Source: DASQDN01 sp963833675 (GTDB taxonomy: Bacteria > Acidobacteriota > Terriglobia > Bryobacterales > Bryobacteraceae). Taken from it: DNA of 64,000 nucleotides. The DNA is taken from the NCBI GenBank assembly GCA_963833675.1, contig CAWHYW010000032.1, positions 1-64,000 on the forward strand, given 5' to 3'. Position 1 is the first letter of the stretch; the number at the start of each line of letters is the position of its first letter. Shown piece by piece: positions 7,632-17,029 of the stretch. A program made the translations under genes and the position numbers. The notes below the pieces were generated by a model that was given only the letters and a program-made list of their open reading frames with translations, was not told where the DNA came from and ran no database searches.

Positions 7632-9298
7632 TGGCCCTATCGGCGCATAATCCCGTGAGCGCCATGATGGCGCGGCCCGCTACACTCGTCGTTATCAATC
7701 CTTCCGGAAACCGGAACCGTCTCCCGATTAGTCCATTGCCATTTACGATCGGCCGGCAGGCGGAAAATAACCTTGTGCTGCGCGATAATCGAGCATCGCG
7801 CAATCACGCTCGCATTGTTAATGACAACGGCGATTACTACATCGAGGATTTAAAAAGCAGCCACGGTGTATTCGTTAACGGATCCCGTGTAAAGCGACAA
7901 AAGCTGCAGGCCGCCGATCGGATTGAGTTCGGCTTCCCCGATTCCTACAGCCTGATCTTTACTTTTGACGACGACGAGATCCAAAAGCTGCTGGATCAGT
8001 TTTCAGCCCCGAAAACTGCATCGGCCGGAGCAGGGAATCTGGCGAAACTGCGCGCGCTGGTGGAAGTCGCGCGAGCGCTTCAGAACTCGCTATCCACCGA
8101 TGATGTCTTGGCTGCCGTTGTTGACGCAGCGCTCGCAATTACGGGCTTCGATCGTGGATTTCTGTTGTTAAACGAGAACGGCGAGCTGCGCGTACAACTC
8201 GCCCGGGACCGTCACGGCAATAAAGTTTCAAAAGCCGACATCGGCGCATCGCTCGAAAGCATACAGAAGGCGCTTCACCAGCGCCGCGAGTTATTATCGA
8301 TGACCCTGTATGAGCAGCCCGCCGCATTATCCGGGGGCTCCGCGGATCACAGCGTCGTCGGTGTGCCGCTGGTGCGTGTACGAACGGGTTCGGCAGAAGA
8401 GACCTGTATCGTCGCAGCCAACACTGACACGATGGGGGTGATCTACCTGGACTCTCGACAGACCGCTCTCGATCTGTCGTCGGGAAATCGCGAGCTGCTG
8501 CAGACGCTGGCGCTGGAGGCCTCGACGATACTCGAAAACGCCCGGCTGCTCGAGGAAGAACGCATAAAGCTCAGGATGGAAAAGGAGCTCACGATTGCGC
8601 GTGAGATTCAGACGAGTCTGCTTCCGCGCCGTCTGCCGTCGAGTGGGTGGTTTCGCGTAGCCGGTTCAAGTATTGCCTCGCACGAAGTGGGCGGGGATTG
8701 TTTCGACGTGCGGCAGATCTCGCCCGACGCCTGGTCGCTGGTGGTTACCGACGTTTCCGGGAAAGGTGTGAGTTCGGCTTTGCTCGCGGCGTTGCTGCAG
8801 GGGTGCTTTTTGGTTGCCTCGAATGCGCAGCCGGACATGGAGCAGATGATGAGCCGCATCAACCTGTTTCTGAATGAGCGCACGGAAGGTGAGAAGTACG
8901 CCACGGTGTTTTACTGCATCGTGAACGCTGATGGGAAGCTCACCTGGGCGAACGCGGGACATTGCACGCCGATTCTGGTGCGCGCCAACGGAGAAGTTGA
9001 GAATCTTGAAACCACCGGCGCTCCATTGGGTATGCTCGATGAGGCGACCTATGGCGTGAAATCCGTACAGCTTCACCCCAGGGACAAAGTCGTGGCTTAT
9101 AGCGACGGGTTATCAGACGCCGAAAACGCGCAGGGGAAATTCTTCGAGACGAGCCGGATGGTTGAGATTATTCGCGCGCATGCGAACGACAGCGCGGCAA
9201 AGCTGCACGATGCTCTGATGCGCGCCGTGGAAGCATTCACGGGTACGGCAGTTCAACACGATGACATCACCGCCGTCGTGATGGAGTACCGACCTTGA
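7631..9298 (+). CDS. FHA-GAF-PP2C (RsbU/SpoIIE-type) serine/threonine phosphatase
   Basis: A 555-residue signalling protein. An FHA domain (about residues 18-115; FTIGRQAENNLVLRD, SRNHARI, SSHGVFVNG) binds phosphothreonine. A GAF domain (about 140-310) follows, then a short coiled linker (EEERIKLRMEKELTIAREIQ) and a SpoIIE/PP2C domain (about 340-550) with metal-binding Asp in VGGDCFD, VVTDVSGKGVSSALL and HDDITAVV. This arrangement is typical of partner-switching phosphatases that dephosphorylate anti-sigma-factor antagonists. No STAS or HPK partner lies nearby. Overlap with the Fur-family gene suggests that metal or redox status controls its level; that link is inferred. Confidence 0.93.
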   Translation: MALSAHNPVSAMMARPATLVVINPSGNRNRLPISPLPFTIGRQAENNLVLRDNRASRNHARIVNDNGDYYIEDLKSSHGVFVNGSRVKRQKLQAADRIEFGFPDSYSLIFTFDDDEIQKLLDQFSAPKTASAGAGNLAKLRALVEVARALQNSLSTDDVLAAVVDAALAITGFDRGFLLLNENGELRVQLARDRHGNKVSKADIGASLESIQKALHQRRELLSMTLYEQPAALSGGSADHSVVGVPLVRVRTGSAEETCIVAANTDTMGVIYLDSRQTALDLSSGNRELLQTLALEASTILENARLLEEERIKLRMEKELTIAREIQTSLLPRRLPSSGWFRVAGSSIASHEVGGDCFDVRQISPDAWSLVVTDVSGKGVSSALLAALLQGCFLVASNAQPDMEQMMSRINLFLNERTEGEKYATVFYCIVNADGKLTWANAGHCTPILVRANGEVENLETTGAPLGMLDEATYGVKSVQLHPRDKVVAYSDGLSDAENAQGKFFETSRMVEIIRAHANDSAAKLHDALMRAVEAFTGTAVQHDDITAVVMEYRP

Positions 9299-10401
9299 TC
9301 CGACCGAGTTCTCCTGAGGAGTTGGCGGAGGCTCTCGCGGACTGTTCCCAGGCCGGGCGCACGATCCAATTGGGCGGTGCAGGGTCGAAGAATGCAATGG
9401 CCGGGCCGGTGGAAGCAGCCGAGTCTACAATTTCCACGACAGCGATGACGCGGGTCCTTCAGTACGAACCTGCCGATTTGACGATCAGCGTTGAAGCCGG
9501 AATGCGATGGGCGGACTTGACGAATCTGCTCGAGAGCAAAAAGCAGACGATTCCTCTCGATCCGCCGTTTGCCGATTCGGCGACCGTCGGAGGTGTGGTC
9601 GCGGCGAACACAAGCGGACCGAGGCGGCGGCTTTACGGCACGGCGAGAGACGTCATCATCGGCATGAAGTTCGCCACGCTGGAAGGAAAGCTGGTGCATT
9701 CGGGAGGCATGGTGGTGAAGAACGTTGCCGGGCTGGATATGGCCAAGTTGATCATCGGGTCTTTCGGCACTTTGGCTGGCATTGCGGTCGTGAATTTCAA
9801 GCTGGCACCCATCCCAGTCGCTACACGGACCTTCGTCATTTCCCATCGAACGCTGGCCGAAGCGATCGCTACACGCGATCGAATCTTGCGAAGCGTGCTG
9901 CAGCCGTCCTCACTGGATTTGGTGAATCCTGGCGCCGCGGCTCGCCTTGGCCTGGAGGGTTATTGCGTGCTGCTGCAGGTTGGAGGAAGCGAGGCAGTGA
10001 TGCAGCGCTACACCAGCGAACTCGCAGAGGCAAACGTTCACGACGATAGCCTCTGGTCTCGGGTCCGCGAGTTTACACCCGACTGGCTGCGCGAGAATCC
10101 CCAAGGCGCGGTGACTCGTATTTCGACCACTCTCAACGGCGTATCTGATGCTCTGGCTGGGGCGCCGGGGCCGGCGGTTGCTCGTGCCGGAACGGGCGTG
10201 GTGTACGTCTATCATTCGGATGCTGTGTCGGTGAAGCTGAACGGATTCAAAGGAGCGATCGAATTTGCGCCAGAGTCCGCGAAACGATCACTTTCTCTTT
10301 GGCCACAGCCGGGCAGCGATTTTCCTGTGATGCAGAAGATCAAGCAATTGTTCGACCCGAAGCTACTGTTGAACCGCGGGAGATTGTATGGCCGCATCTG
10401 A
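9295..10401 (+). CDS. glcE: FAD-binding subunit of a glycolate oxidase-like complex (GlcE)
   Basis: FAD-linked oxidase of the GlcE/GlcD (FAD_binding_4) family, 368 residues. The start is a TTG overlapping the end of the phosphatase gene by 4 bp. The FAD-binding half shows IQLGGAGSKN, ADLTISVEAGMRW, DPPFADSATVGGVVAANTSGP and the GGMVVKNVAGLDMAKL segment typical of GlcE. The C-terminus ends in DPKLLLNRGRLYGRI, the usual 'P-glycolate oxidase' tail. It overlaps glcF by 14 bp, and together they would pass electrons from 2-hydroxy acid oxidation to the membrane. The larger GlcD flavin subunit is not in this window. Confidence 0.88.
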   Translation: MIRPSSPEELAEALADCSQAGRTIQLGGAGSKNAMAGPVEAAESTISTTAMTRVLQYEPADLTISVEAGMRWADLTNLLESKKQTIPLDPPFADSATVGGVVAANTSGPRRRLYGTARDVIIGMKFATLEGKLVHSGGMVVKNVAGLDMAKLIIGSFGTLAGIAVVNFKLAPIPVATRTFVISHRTLAEAIATRDRILRSVLQPSSLDLVNPGAAARLGLEGYCVLLQVGGSEAVMQRYTSELAEANVHDDSLWSRVREFTPDWLRENPQGAVTRISTTLNGVSDALAGAPGPAVARAGTGVVYVYHSDAVSVKLNGFKGAIEFAPESAKRSLSLWPQPGSDFPVMQKIKQLFDPKLLLNRGRLYGRI

Positions 10402-11707
10402 GACACAATCCAAACCGCGCGGGCATGACGCGCCGAAGCAGGCGGATCTTGACCGGTGTGTCCATTGCGGCTTGTGCCTGAACAATTGCCCCACTTATCG
10501 CGAACTCGGTGTCGAGATGGATTCGCCTCGAGGCAGGATCTATCAAATGGTTCAGGTGGCGACTGGCGCGGCGGAAATCAACCCATCGTATATCGAGCAT
10601 CTGGATTTGTGTCTGGCGTGCCGGGGATGCGAAACGGCGTGCCCCTCCGGTGTGCAGTACGGCCGGTTAATCGAAGCGGCACGCGCAGAAATTGAGAACT
10701 CGATTCAGCGGCCGTGGCACATTCGAGTGCTGCGCAATCTGGTGTTCCATGGCTTGTTGCCGTCCCGCGCTTCGCTGCAGATGGCGGGAATGGGCCTCTA
10801 TCTATACCGGGTCTCAGGCTTACAAAAGTTAGCTCGGGCTTCCGGGATGTTGAAGCTGATGGGCGGATTGGGAAGAGCGGAGAAACTCGCGCCCGACGCC
10901 GAGATGCCGTCGTTCTTTCGCTACTACGGCAAGGTCCTGCCGCCGGTCGGGCCGAAGCGGTTTAAAGTAGCGGTGCTGGGCGGATGCATGGCGAACATCT
11001 TTTTCGCACGCTTGAATGAGGCTACGGTTCGGGTGCTGCAAAAGAACGGCTGCGAAGTCCACATCCCTGAGGACCAGACCTGCTGCGGAGCGCTACATGT
11101 CCATGCAGGATTGAAGAAACCTGCGCGCGAACTCGCAAAGCAGAATATTGACGCGCTGTTAGCCGGAAACTATGACGCAATCCTCACGAATGCGGCCGGA
11201 TGCGGGTCGACGCTCAAGGAGTATCACGAGCTGCTCGAAGAAGATCCGCGCTACACGGAGAAGGCGCACGCGTTCGTATCGAAGCTGAAGGACGTGACGG
11301 AGTTTTTGGGCGGAATCGAACTTAATGAGGAGATGAAGCCGCTGAACTATACGGTTACGTATCAGGATTCCTGCCACTTGGCGCACGGGCAGAAGATTAA
11401 GGCCGCGCCTCGGGTGTTGCTTCGCTCTGTACCCGGGTTGGTCTTCAAGGAAATGCCGATGTCGGACCTCTGCTGCGGCAGCGCCGGCATCTACAACGTA
11501 GTGCAGAACGAGATGTCGATGAGCATTCTCGACACGAAGATGCGCTACGTGAACATGGTTGACCCCGATGTGATCGTCACTGCGAATCCGGGCTGCATGC
11601 TGCAGTTGCGCGCGGGAGCCAAGTTACATGGCCGGAGTCAGCCAGTCAGGCATGTCGTGGAAGTTCTAGACGAAGCTTACGGCGGGACGAACGCCGCCGA
11701 TCGCTAG
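10388..11707 (+). CDS. glcF: Iron-sulfur subunit of a glycolate oxidase-like complex (GlcF)
   Basis: A 439-residue GlcF/LutA/GlpC-type protein. Two [4Fe-4S] ferredoxin motifs are visible at about residues 23-34 (CVHCGLCLNNCPTY) and 76-87 (CLACRGCETACPSG). Two CCG domains follow, with the characteristic GGCMAN, QTCCGALHVHAG, DSCHLAHGQ and DLCCGSAGIYN segments that bind a further cofactor or mediate electron transfer. Overlap with glcE implies one operon. The function assigned is electron transfer for glycolate or another 2-hydroxy acid oxidation. Confidence 0.92.
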   Translation: MAASETQSKPRGHDAPKQADLDRCVHCGLCLNNCPTYRELGVEMDSPRGRIYQMVQVATGAAEINPSYIEHLDLCLACRGCETACPSGVQYGRLIEAARAEIENSIQRPWHIRVLRNLVFHGLLPSRASLQMAGMGLYLYRVSGLQKLARASGMLKLMGGLGRAEKLAPDAEMPSFFRYYGKVLPPVGPKRFKVAVLGGCMANIFFARLNEATVRVLQKNGCEVHIPEDQTCCGALHVHAGLKKPARELAKQNIDALLAGNYDAILTNAAGCGSTLKEYHELLEEDPRYTEKAHAFVSKLKDVTEFLGGIELNEEMKPLNYTVTYQDSCHLAHGQKIKAAPRVLLRSVPGLVFKEMPMSDLCCGSAGIYNVVQNEMSMSILDTKMRYVNMVDPDVIVTANPGCMLQLRAGAKLHGRSQPVRHVVEVLDEAYGGTNAADR

Positions 11708-12864
11708 ACTACCTGGACGATCAGGCATTTCAGATAGTGTGTCTCGGGAACGGTGAGCAGAATCGGGTGGTCCTGTGCCTGTGCGCGGCGTTCCAGGATT
11801 CGCAGAGTTTTCCCAGTGTCCAACGCGGCTTCGGCTAGTGTCTCGAGCAACATTGCCTCGCTGAAGTGATGCGAGCAGGAGCACGTCACAAGCACACCGC
11901 CGCTGTCGAGAAGCCTCAAGGCTCGCTGATTGATTTCTCTGTATCCTCGGGCTGCTCCATCGAGTTGCTGCCGCGATTTCGTGAATGCGGGCGGATCGAG
12001 AACGACCGTATCGAACTTGCGCCTCGCAGCGGCGTAGCCTGTCAGGACATCGAAGACATCGGCTTCCCGAAAGGCGACGTTGCCGATCGCGTTGAGGTCA
12101 CGATTCGACTCAGCAGATTTGATTGCATGTTCGGAGCTGTCGATGCCTTCGACGTGTTCGCATGATCGGGCAAGATGGAGGGCGAATCCCCCGGTTGAGG
12201 TGAAGCAATCGAGCGCATTGCCGCGAGCGTACCGGGCTGCGGCCAGATAATTTTCCCGCTGATCGAGATAGATTCCGGTCTTTTGCCCTCCCACAAGATC
12301 GGCGTGCCAGCGAAGCCCGTTCATCGATATCTCGACTCGCGCCGGTACATCACCGGATACAATCCTGGTCTCGACAGGCAATTCTTCTCTGGTGCGAATC
12401 GCGACGTCATTGCGGGCGATGATGCCTTTCGGCGCGAGCAACTCCTCGAGGCATGTGACGATTTCGGCCTGCGCCCGATCCATTCCCTGGTTCAGGGTTT
12501 GCATGGACAGGTAATCGCCGTAGCGGTCCACGATCAGGGCAGGCAGGAGATCGCCTTCCGAGTACACGACCCGGTACGCATCGCTGTCGGCAACAACTTG
12601 CCGGCGGTAATCGATCGCGGCGGCAAGCCTCCGCATCAGAAATGAGCGATCGATGGGCTCCGTCCGGTTCGAAAGCAGACGGAGCGTGATTTGCGAGGAA
12701 GAACTGAAATGAGCGGTCCCGAGCGGGCGATTTTTAAAATCGATTACCTGGACCGCTTCGCCCGCTTCTGCGCCTGCGCGTTCTACGATGTCGCTCGCGA
12801 AGATCCAGGGGTGGCCTGAGGCGATGCGATCCGCCGCCTTACGGTTCACCTTGACCGAACGCAT
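11704..12864 (-). CDS. rlmI: Class I rRNA (cytosine-C5) methyltransferase, RlmI-like
   Basis: SAM-dependent 23S rRNA methyltransferase family. From the chosen start at 12864 (MRSVKVNRKAADRI), an N-terminal PUA domain (GHPWIFASDIV, residues 1-70) precedes the RlmI-like fold. Motif I is ALDCFTSTGGFALHLA, motif IV VVLDPPAFTKS, and a catalytic cysteine candidate lies in LVTCSCSHHF. The frame stays open 55 codons farther upstream, but that part is antisense to the end of htpX and lacks family similarity. The start overlaps the htpX stop as TAATG, so the pair is translationally coupled. The gene converges on glcF with a 4-bp overlap. Confidence 0.88.
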   Translation of the reverse strand: MRSVKVNRKAADRIASGHPWIFASDIVERAGAEAGEAVQVIDFKNRPLGTAHFSSSSQITLRLLSNRTEPIDRSFLMRRLAAAIDYRRQVVADSDAYRVVYSEGDLLPALIVDRYGDYLSMQTLNQGMDRAQAEIVTCLEELLAPKGIIARNDVAIRTREELPVETRIVSGDVPARVEISMNGLRWHADLVGGQKTGIYLDQRENYLAAARYARGNALDCFTSTGGFALHLARSCEHVEGIDSSEHAIKSAESNRDLNAIGNVAFREADVFDVLTGYAAARRKFDTVVLDPPAFTKSRQQLDGAARGYREINQRALRLLDSGGVLVTCSCSHHFSEAMLLETLAEAALDTGKTLRILERRAQAQDHPILLTVPETHYLKCLIVQVV

Positions 12865-13730
12865 TAAACAGTGGCCAACTGTCCACGCAGAGCTTGCAGT
12901 TGCGCAATGCGCTTCTCCGTCGGAGGATGCGTTGAGAACAGCTTGAAGAACGCCGAGCCGCTGAACGGCTTGATGATAAACATGTGTGCCGTCGCAGGAG
13001 ACGCGTCCATCGGTATCCGCTGCGACCAACCTTCGAGCTTTTGCAGGCCGCTGATGAGCCCATCGGGCGTGCCGCAGTATTTGGCCGCTGTCGCGTCTGC
13101 GGAATACTCGCGTGTTCGGGAGATCGCCATCTGAATCATCATGGCCGCAAACGGCGCCAGGATCGCCATGAGAAGCATCCCAACGGGACTGCCTGAATCT
13201 TCGTCGTCACTATGCCGCGGCCCGAACCACATCGCCATGCGGGCGACAAAGGTAATAGCCGCAGCGATGGTCGCCGCGACCGAGCTCGTCAGAATATCCC
13301 GGTTCTTGATGTGACCGAGCTCGTGGGCGAGCACGCCCTCGACTTCTCGATCGTTCATGAGTTCGAGGATGCCCTGCGTAAACGCCACTGACGAATGGCT
13401 GGGGTTCCGACCCGTTGCGAAGGCGTTCGGCGAGTGTTCCGGAATCATCCAGAGTCGTGGAACCGGAATGCCCATCCGGTGGCAGAGCTGCTGGACCATC
13501 GGGTAGATACGTGAGTACACCTGCGGGTTGTCGGTCGGAGTTACGGGCTGCGCGCGGTACATCATCAAAGCCATCTTCTCCGAGAAGAAGTAGCTGAAGA
13601 AGTTCATCGCAATCGCGATCGCGAAACCGAGCGCCAGACCGTTCGAGCCGCCAAAGAATTCTCCCAATAGCAATAGCAAGCCGCTGAGTCCGCCCAGCAG
13701 CGCCGCCGTTCTCAAGCCATTTGCTTTCAT
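12864..13730 (-). CDS. htpX: HtpX-like membrane zinc metalloprotease
   Basis: M48B family integral membrane protease, 288 residues, acting in membrane protein quality control. Two N-terminal hydrophobic segments (residues 8-45) precede the catalytic HELGH motif in EGVLAHELGHIKNRD near residue 137; two more membrane segments follow, and the third zinc ligand is the Glu in SRTREYSADATAAKY. The start MKANGLRTAALL (13730) matches the family and is preferred to a start six codons upstream. Located next to Hsp20 on the same strand, both being envelope or protein-stress genes, though a hairpin separates them. Confidence 0.93.
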   Translation of the reverse strand: MKANGLRTAALLGGLSGLLLLLGEFFGGSNGLALGFAIAIAMNFFSYFFSEKMALMMYRAQPVTPTDNPQVYSRIYPMVQQLCHRMGIPVPRLWMIPEHSPNAFATGRNPSHSSVAFTQGILELMNDREVEGVLAHELGHIKNRDILTSSVAATIAAAITFVARMAMWFGPRHSDDEDSGSPVGMLLMAILAPFAAMMIQMAISRTREYSADATAAKYCGTPDGLISGLQKLEGWSQRIPMDASPATAHMFIIKPFSGSAFFKLFSTHPPTEKRIAQLQALRGQLATV

Positions 13731-13753
13731 GTACTCTGATTCTCCCAAACACG

Positions 13754-13781
13754 AGCGGGCGACCGTCAGTGGCCGCCCGCT
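13754..13781 (-). terminator. Hairpin between hsp20 and htpX
   Basis: On the minus strand AGCGGGCG and CGCCCGCT form an 8-bp GC-rich stem around a 12-nt loop (13754-13781), followed by a weak T stretch (GTTT). It lies downstream of the hsp20 stop and just before htpX. It may be an attenuating terminator; the poor U-tract lowers confidence. Confidence 0.45.
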
Positions 13782-13809
13782 TAATTACTATGATGTACCA
13801 ACCCGCGTT

Positions 13810-14250
13810 TTAGTTATTACTGATTTCGACTTTGATGGTGCGGGGCTTTGCCATTTCCTTCTTGGGAAGTACGATGCTCAACACGCCGTTCTTGTAGTCG
13901 GCCCGAACTTTCTCGGTATCCACCGTGTCGGGCAGCGTGAAGGTGCGGGCAAAGGTGCCGTAGCTGCGCTCGATTCGATGATACGCCTTGCTGTCCGGAA
14001 GGTTTTCGAACTTCCGCTCGCCTTTGACGGTGAGCGTGTGGTTTTCCAAACGGATGTCGACATCCTTCAACTCCACCTCGGGAATATCCATCTTCGCGAC
14101 GAGCTCATTTTCGGTTTCCAGAATGTCCACCGCCGGTGTCCAGGGACGGGAATTCGGCTCGGCGAAGAAGCGCGAGAAGGTGTCCTGCATTTGGCGGATG
14201 CCGGGCATGTCGTCTACATCACTGAATGGGCTGTATTTAAGCAGTGTCAT
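13810..14250 (-). CDS. Small heat-shock protein (Hsp20/alpha-crystallin)
   Basis: ATP-independent holdase chaperone of about 146 residues. The alpha-crystallin domain spans roughly residues 40-140, with PAVDILETENELVAKMDIP at its start, LTVKGERKFE and the signature ADYKNGVLSIVLPK near the end; a C-terminal IEVS-type anchor is present as VEISN. An ATG three codons upstream (14259) directly abuts AGGAG; the start at 14250 has that site at 9-nt spacing and is chosen. A perfect-spacing sigma-70 promoter lies just upstream. No CIRCE element is visible. Confidence 0.93.
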   Translation of the reverse strand: MTLLKYSPFSDVDDMPGIRQMQDTFSRFFAEPNSRPWTPAVDILETENELVAKMDIPEVELKDVDIRLENHTLTVKGERKFENLPDSKAYHRIERSYGTFARTFTLPDTVDTEKVRADYKNGVLSIVLPKKEMAKPRTIKVEISNN

Positions 14251-14282
14251 GTTCTTCATCTCCTCGATCTGATCCTAACTTG

Positions 14283-14311
14283 AGTATAAAATATGCGTCT
14301 ATACGTGTCAA
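14283..14311 (-). promoter_or_regulatory. Sigma-70 promoter of hsp20
   Basis: On the minus strand TTGACA (14306-14311) and TATACT (14283-14288) are separated by exactly 17 bp, giving a likely start of transcription near 14276 and a leader of about 26 nt with a GAGGAG site. The best-formed promoter in the window. It suggests housekeeping transcription rather than a sigma-32-type promoter. Confidence 0.75.
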
Positions 14312-14360
14312 GAAAATATTAGCACGCACTAGAAGCAACTTATGTGACACACTGTTTCTC

Positions 14361-16352
14361 ATGCCTCGGGCTTGGACCCGCCACGCTCCTGCTGTTCTTT
14401 ATGGACTGGTCCTCCTATGGATCAACGTGTACATATGCCGGGAGTTCTTCTTCACCGAGGACACGGGACACCGGAACGCGATGCACGGGTTCTGGATGGC
14501 GATGGCTCGGCTGACTTCGCACCAGTGGTGGCGTCCGGGGTGGTGGCCTTATTGGGATGCCGGTATGCCTTTTGAGTACACGTATGCGCCGCTCGTTCCA
14601 GGCTTGACCGCGCTTTGGTCGAAGATTTCCGGGGTTTCCGTTGGTCGGGCGTTTCACTCGGTTTCCGGCTGCATTTATGTGCTTACGCCGATTTCGCTGT
14701 TCGCAATGGGAGTTGTGGTCACGAAACGTGCCGGTTGGAGCTTTGTCGCTGGAATAGTCTATTCCCTGCTTTCGCCCACCCAGCTCTTTGTCCCGGATGA
14801 AGCGTTCGCCTGGGCGCGGATTGGCGATGCTCGGCGCCTGTATCTGACGGCTGTGTGGGACGAAGCGCCGCATCTCGCAGCGCTGACGTTCCTGCCGTTG
14901 GTTATTCTGTTTGTTGCACTTGCCCTGGAAACGGGTAAGAGGCGTTACTGGATCGCGGCTGGAGGGGCGATGTGTCTGGCGCTTCTGTCCAACGCCTTTG
15001 GGATGACTATGATCGCTCTGAGCATGGTTTGTTTCCTGCTTGCGCGGGGTTCAGAGGGTCTTTTACGGATAGCGCTGACAGGGACTTGCGCGTATCTGGT
15101 GGCGTGTCCGTTTCTGCCGCCGTCGTTGTTTCCGACGATCAGCCGCAATCAGCAATTGAACGGCGCTGTGAAATATGACCTCGGATCTATGACCGCGATT
15201 GCGATTATCGTTGCGGGATGCCTGGCGCTCTGGGCATTGTTCAAACGATGGCGTCCGGTCTGGGGAGTCGCCTTCATCTCCTACTTCACGTGGATCACGC
15301 TGGCAATTCCGGCGATAGCGAGCACGCTTCATCGAACATTCCTTCCGCAACCCTCACGGTACAAGATTGAGGCAGAACTGGGCCTCTCGATGGTCGTTGT
15401 CTTTGCGCTTCGGCCTTGGCTCGAACGCCTGCCCGTCCAAATTCGGGTGGGGCTTGCGTTGATCGCGCTTTCCCTGGCTGCCGAGCAGGTGGTTGCCCAT
15501 CGGAAATTTGCAAAGAATGTCCTCGCCTCGGTAGAGACAACGTCGAGCATCGAGTATCGGGTAGCTAAGTGGACGACGGACAACATGGCAGGCGCTCGCA
15601 TTTGGCTACCAGGATCCCTGGCTCAATGGTTTAACACCTGGTCCGACGGTCAACAGATGACAGGCAGTTCCTGGTCGACCGCCTACAATTCCGTTCATCA
15701 GGAACTCGCTTCCCGATTCATTTACAGCAGCTCGGCTCAGGATGCGGAGAATGTTTTCTTGTGGCTAAAAGCCTACGGCGTGCAGGCAGCGGCCATTCCA
15801 GGTCCGCGCAGTCCGGAGTTCTGGAAACCGCTTAAGCGGTCGGATTTGTTCACCCCATGCGATGTGTTGTGGCAGGAGGACGATACGAAGATCTGTCGCG
15901 TACCGGGCGCATCGGGATCTTTCGCTCATGTCGTGCCTCGCGAGGCAGTGGTTAAACGTGATCCGAAGGACTGGCAGGACGTTAGTGACGTTCGTCGCTT
16001 CAGCGCAGCTCTCGATAAGGCGACGCATGCCGATTGGCAGTGGAATGGGACGGATAAAGCTACGATCCGGACCATGGCGCCAACATCCGCAGCGCTCTCG
16101 ATCCAGGTTTCTTATCATCCGGGCTGGCACGCAACAGCCAATGGGAAAAGTGTACCGATTCTCCGCGACGGTCTCGGCCTGATGTGGCTCGATTCGCCGT
16201 GTGAAGGCGCCTGCGAGGTTCAACTGGAATATAACGGCGGATGGGAACTGAATCTGTGCCGTTGGATATCCGCGCTCACGCTGGTTGCGATTGTCGCCTG
16301 GATTTACCGGACTTTCAGAAGGGTCACGGCGCGACTTCCGCACGAGTCCTGA
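14361..16352 (+). CDS. Large polytopic membrane protein, probable GT-C-like glycosyltransferase or YfhO-like
   Basis: A 663-residue protein with an N-terminal membrane helix (VLYGLVLLWINVYICREFFF), an extracytoplasmic loop with acidic residues soon after (FFTEDTGHRN), about ten further hydrophobic segments to residue 400, a soluble domain (about 400-620), and a last helix (LTLVAIVAWIYRTF). This layout resembles lipid-linked-sugar GT-C enzymes and uncharacterised '6-pyruvoyl-tetrahydropterin synthase-related' membrane proteins. The start MPRAWTRHAP at 14361 is chosen; 39 upstream codons overlap the hsp20 promoter. The substrate is unknown. Its end overlaps the RNase T2 gene on the other strand by 49 bp. 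Confidence 0.75.
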   Translation: MPRAWTRHAPAVLYGLVLLWINVYICREFFFTEDTGHRNAMHGFWMAMARLTSHQWWRPGWWPYWDAGMPFEYTYAPLVPGLTALWSKISGVSVGRAFHSVSGCIYVLTPISLFAMGVVVTKRAGWSFVAGIVYSLLSPTQLFVPDEAFAWARIGDARRLYLTAVWDEAPHLAALTFLPLVILFVALALETGKRRYWIAAGGAMCLALLSNAFGMTMIALSMVCFLLARGSEGLLRIALTGTCAYLVACPFLPPSLFPTISRNQQLNGAVKYDLGSMTAIAIIVAGCLALWALFKRWRPVWGVAFISYFTWITLAIPAIASTLHRTFLPQPSRYKIEAELGLSMVVVFALRPWLERLPVQIRVGLALIALSLAAEQVVAHRKFAKNVLASVETTSSIEYRVAKWTTDNMAGARIWLPGSLAQWFNTWSDGQQMTGSSWSTAYNSVHQELASRFIYSSSAQDAENVFLWLKAYGVQAAAIPGPRSPEFWKPLKRSDLFTPCDVLWQEDDTKICRVPGASGSFAHVVPREAVVKRDPKDWQDVSDVRRFSAALDKATHADWQWNGTDKATIRTMAPTSAALSIQVSYHPGWHATANGKSVPILRDGLGLMWLDSPCEGACEVQLEYNGGWELNLCRWISALTLVAIVAWIYRTFRRVTARLPHES

Positions 16353-16951
16353 ACGGATGCCGGACAGGCGCGAGCATTCAGACTCTTATCCATACAGATC
16401 CGCACCTCGCGGAGATACTGTCCGCCACAGTCGAGCTTCATCGAATCGGAAGGAAATGAGGGATTCGCCCTCTGGAAGTCGCGGCGAATTTGGTCAGCCG
16501 GGAGGCGGAGATCGTTTTCCGGTCTACGGTAGGTCTCGGGAATGACTACTTTCCGAAAAGCCGCGCGAATCTGCGAGAAGTAATCCTGTTGGTTCAGGCC
16601 GCTGCAGGTGCCGTGCGCATCCCATTCATGCTGAATCAGAGACGGACTCGGCATGAACGCAAGCATCTGATTTTTAAGATCGGACGGGACCGGCGATGTG
16701 GGACCACAACGATTCGGGTGCGGTAGCCGGGTGTTATTGGGCCAGAGTCCGTGGGTTACAAAGGAGAACCGGCGTCCCGGGCTGCACTGCGCAGGATTTC
16801 TATTGGAATGTTGGGGATCGCGGCAAAATTCGGGCGACCAGGAAAGGCTCAACAGGTAGTAATCGAATTGTCCTGGAGCGAAAGCTTCGGCGCCGTGCGT
16901 AAGATGGCCGAAGGAAACGAGAAGAGACGCAACAGCGGCAAACTTCCGCAT
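16304..16951 (-). CDS. Secreted ribonuclease T2
   Basis: Secreted endoribonuclease of the T2/Rh family, 215 residues. A signal peptide (MRKFAAVASLLVSFGHLTHG) leads into the mature enzyme. Both conserved active-site segments are present: FVTHGLWPN (CAS I) near residue 66 and HEWDAHGTC (CAS II) near residue 110, each with catalytic His, plus several cysteines for disulfides (CSGL, DCGG, CMDK, DSCG). Such enzymes degrade RNA to 2',3'-cyclic then 3'-nucleotides for nutrient supply. Nucleoside salvage genes occur about 30 kb away, but a functional link is conjecture. Confidence 0.92.
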   Translation of the reverse strand: MRKFAAVASLLVSFGHLTHGAEAFAPGQFDYYLLSLSWSPEFCRDPQHSNRNPAQCSPGRRFSFVTHGLWPNNTRLPHPNRCGPTSPVPSDLKNQMLAFMPSPSLIQHEWDAHGTCSGLNQQDYFSQIRAAFRKVVIPETYRRPENDLRLPADQIRRDFQRANPSFPSDSMKLDCGGQYLREVRICMDKSLNARACPASVQDSCGSRAVTLLKVR

Positions 16952-17029
16952 GGGTAGATATTATGCCTTAAACTTGCCCCGATTATTCCCCCTCTATTCC
17001 GGGATTAAGAAATCTGCTAACATCACATC

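Noticed and set aside
12865..13029. Extra 55 N-terminal codons for the RlmI-like gene
   Set aside because: They are antisense-like overlap with the end of htpX and do not match the family; the TAATG junction start is better.
14244..14360. Longer start for the membrane protein
   Set aside because: The extra 39 codons cover the hsp20 promoter and 5' leader and are not hydrophobic or conserved-looking.
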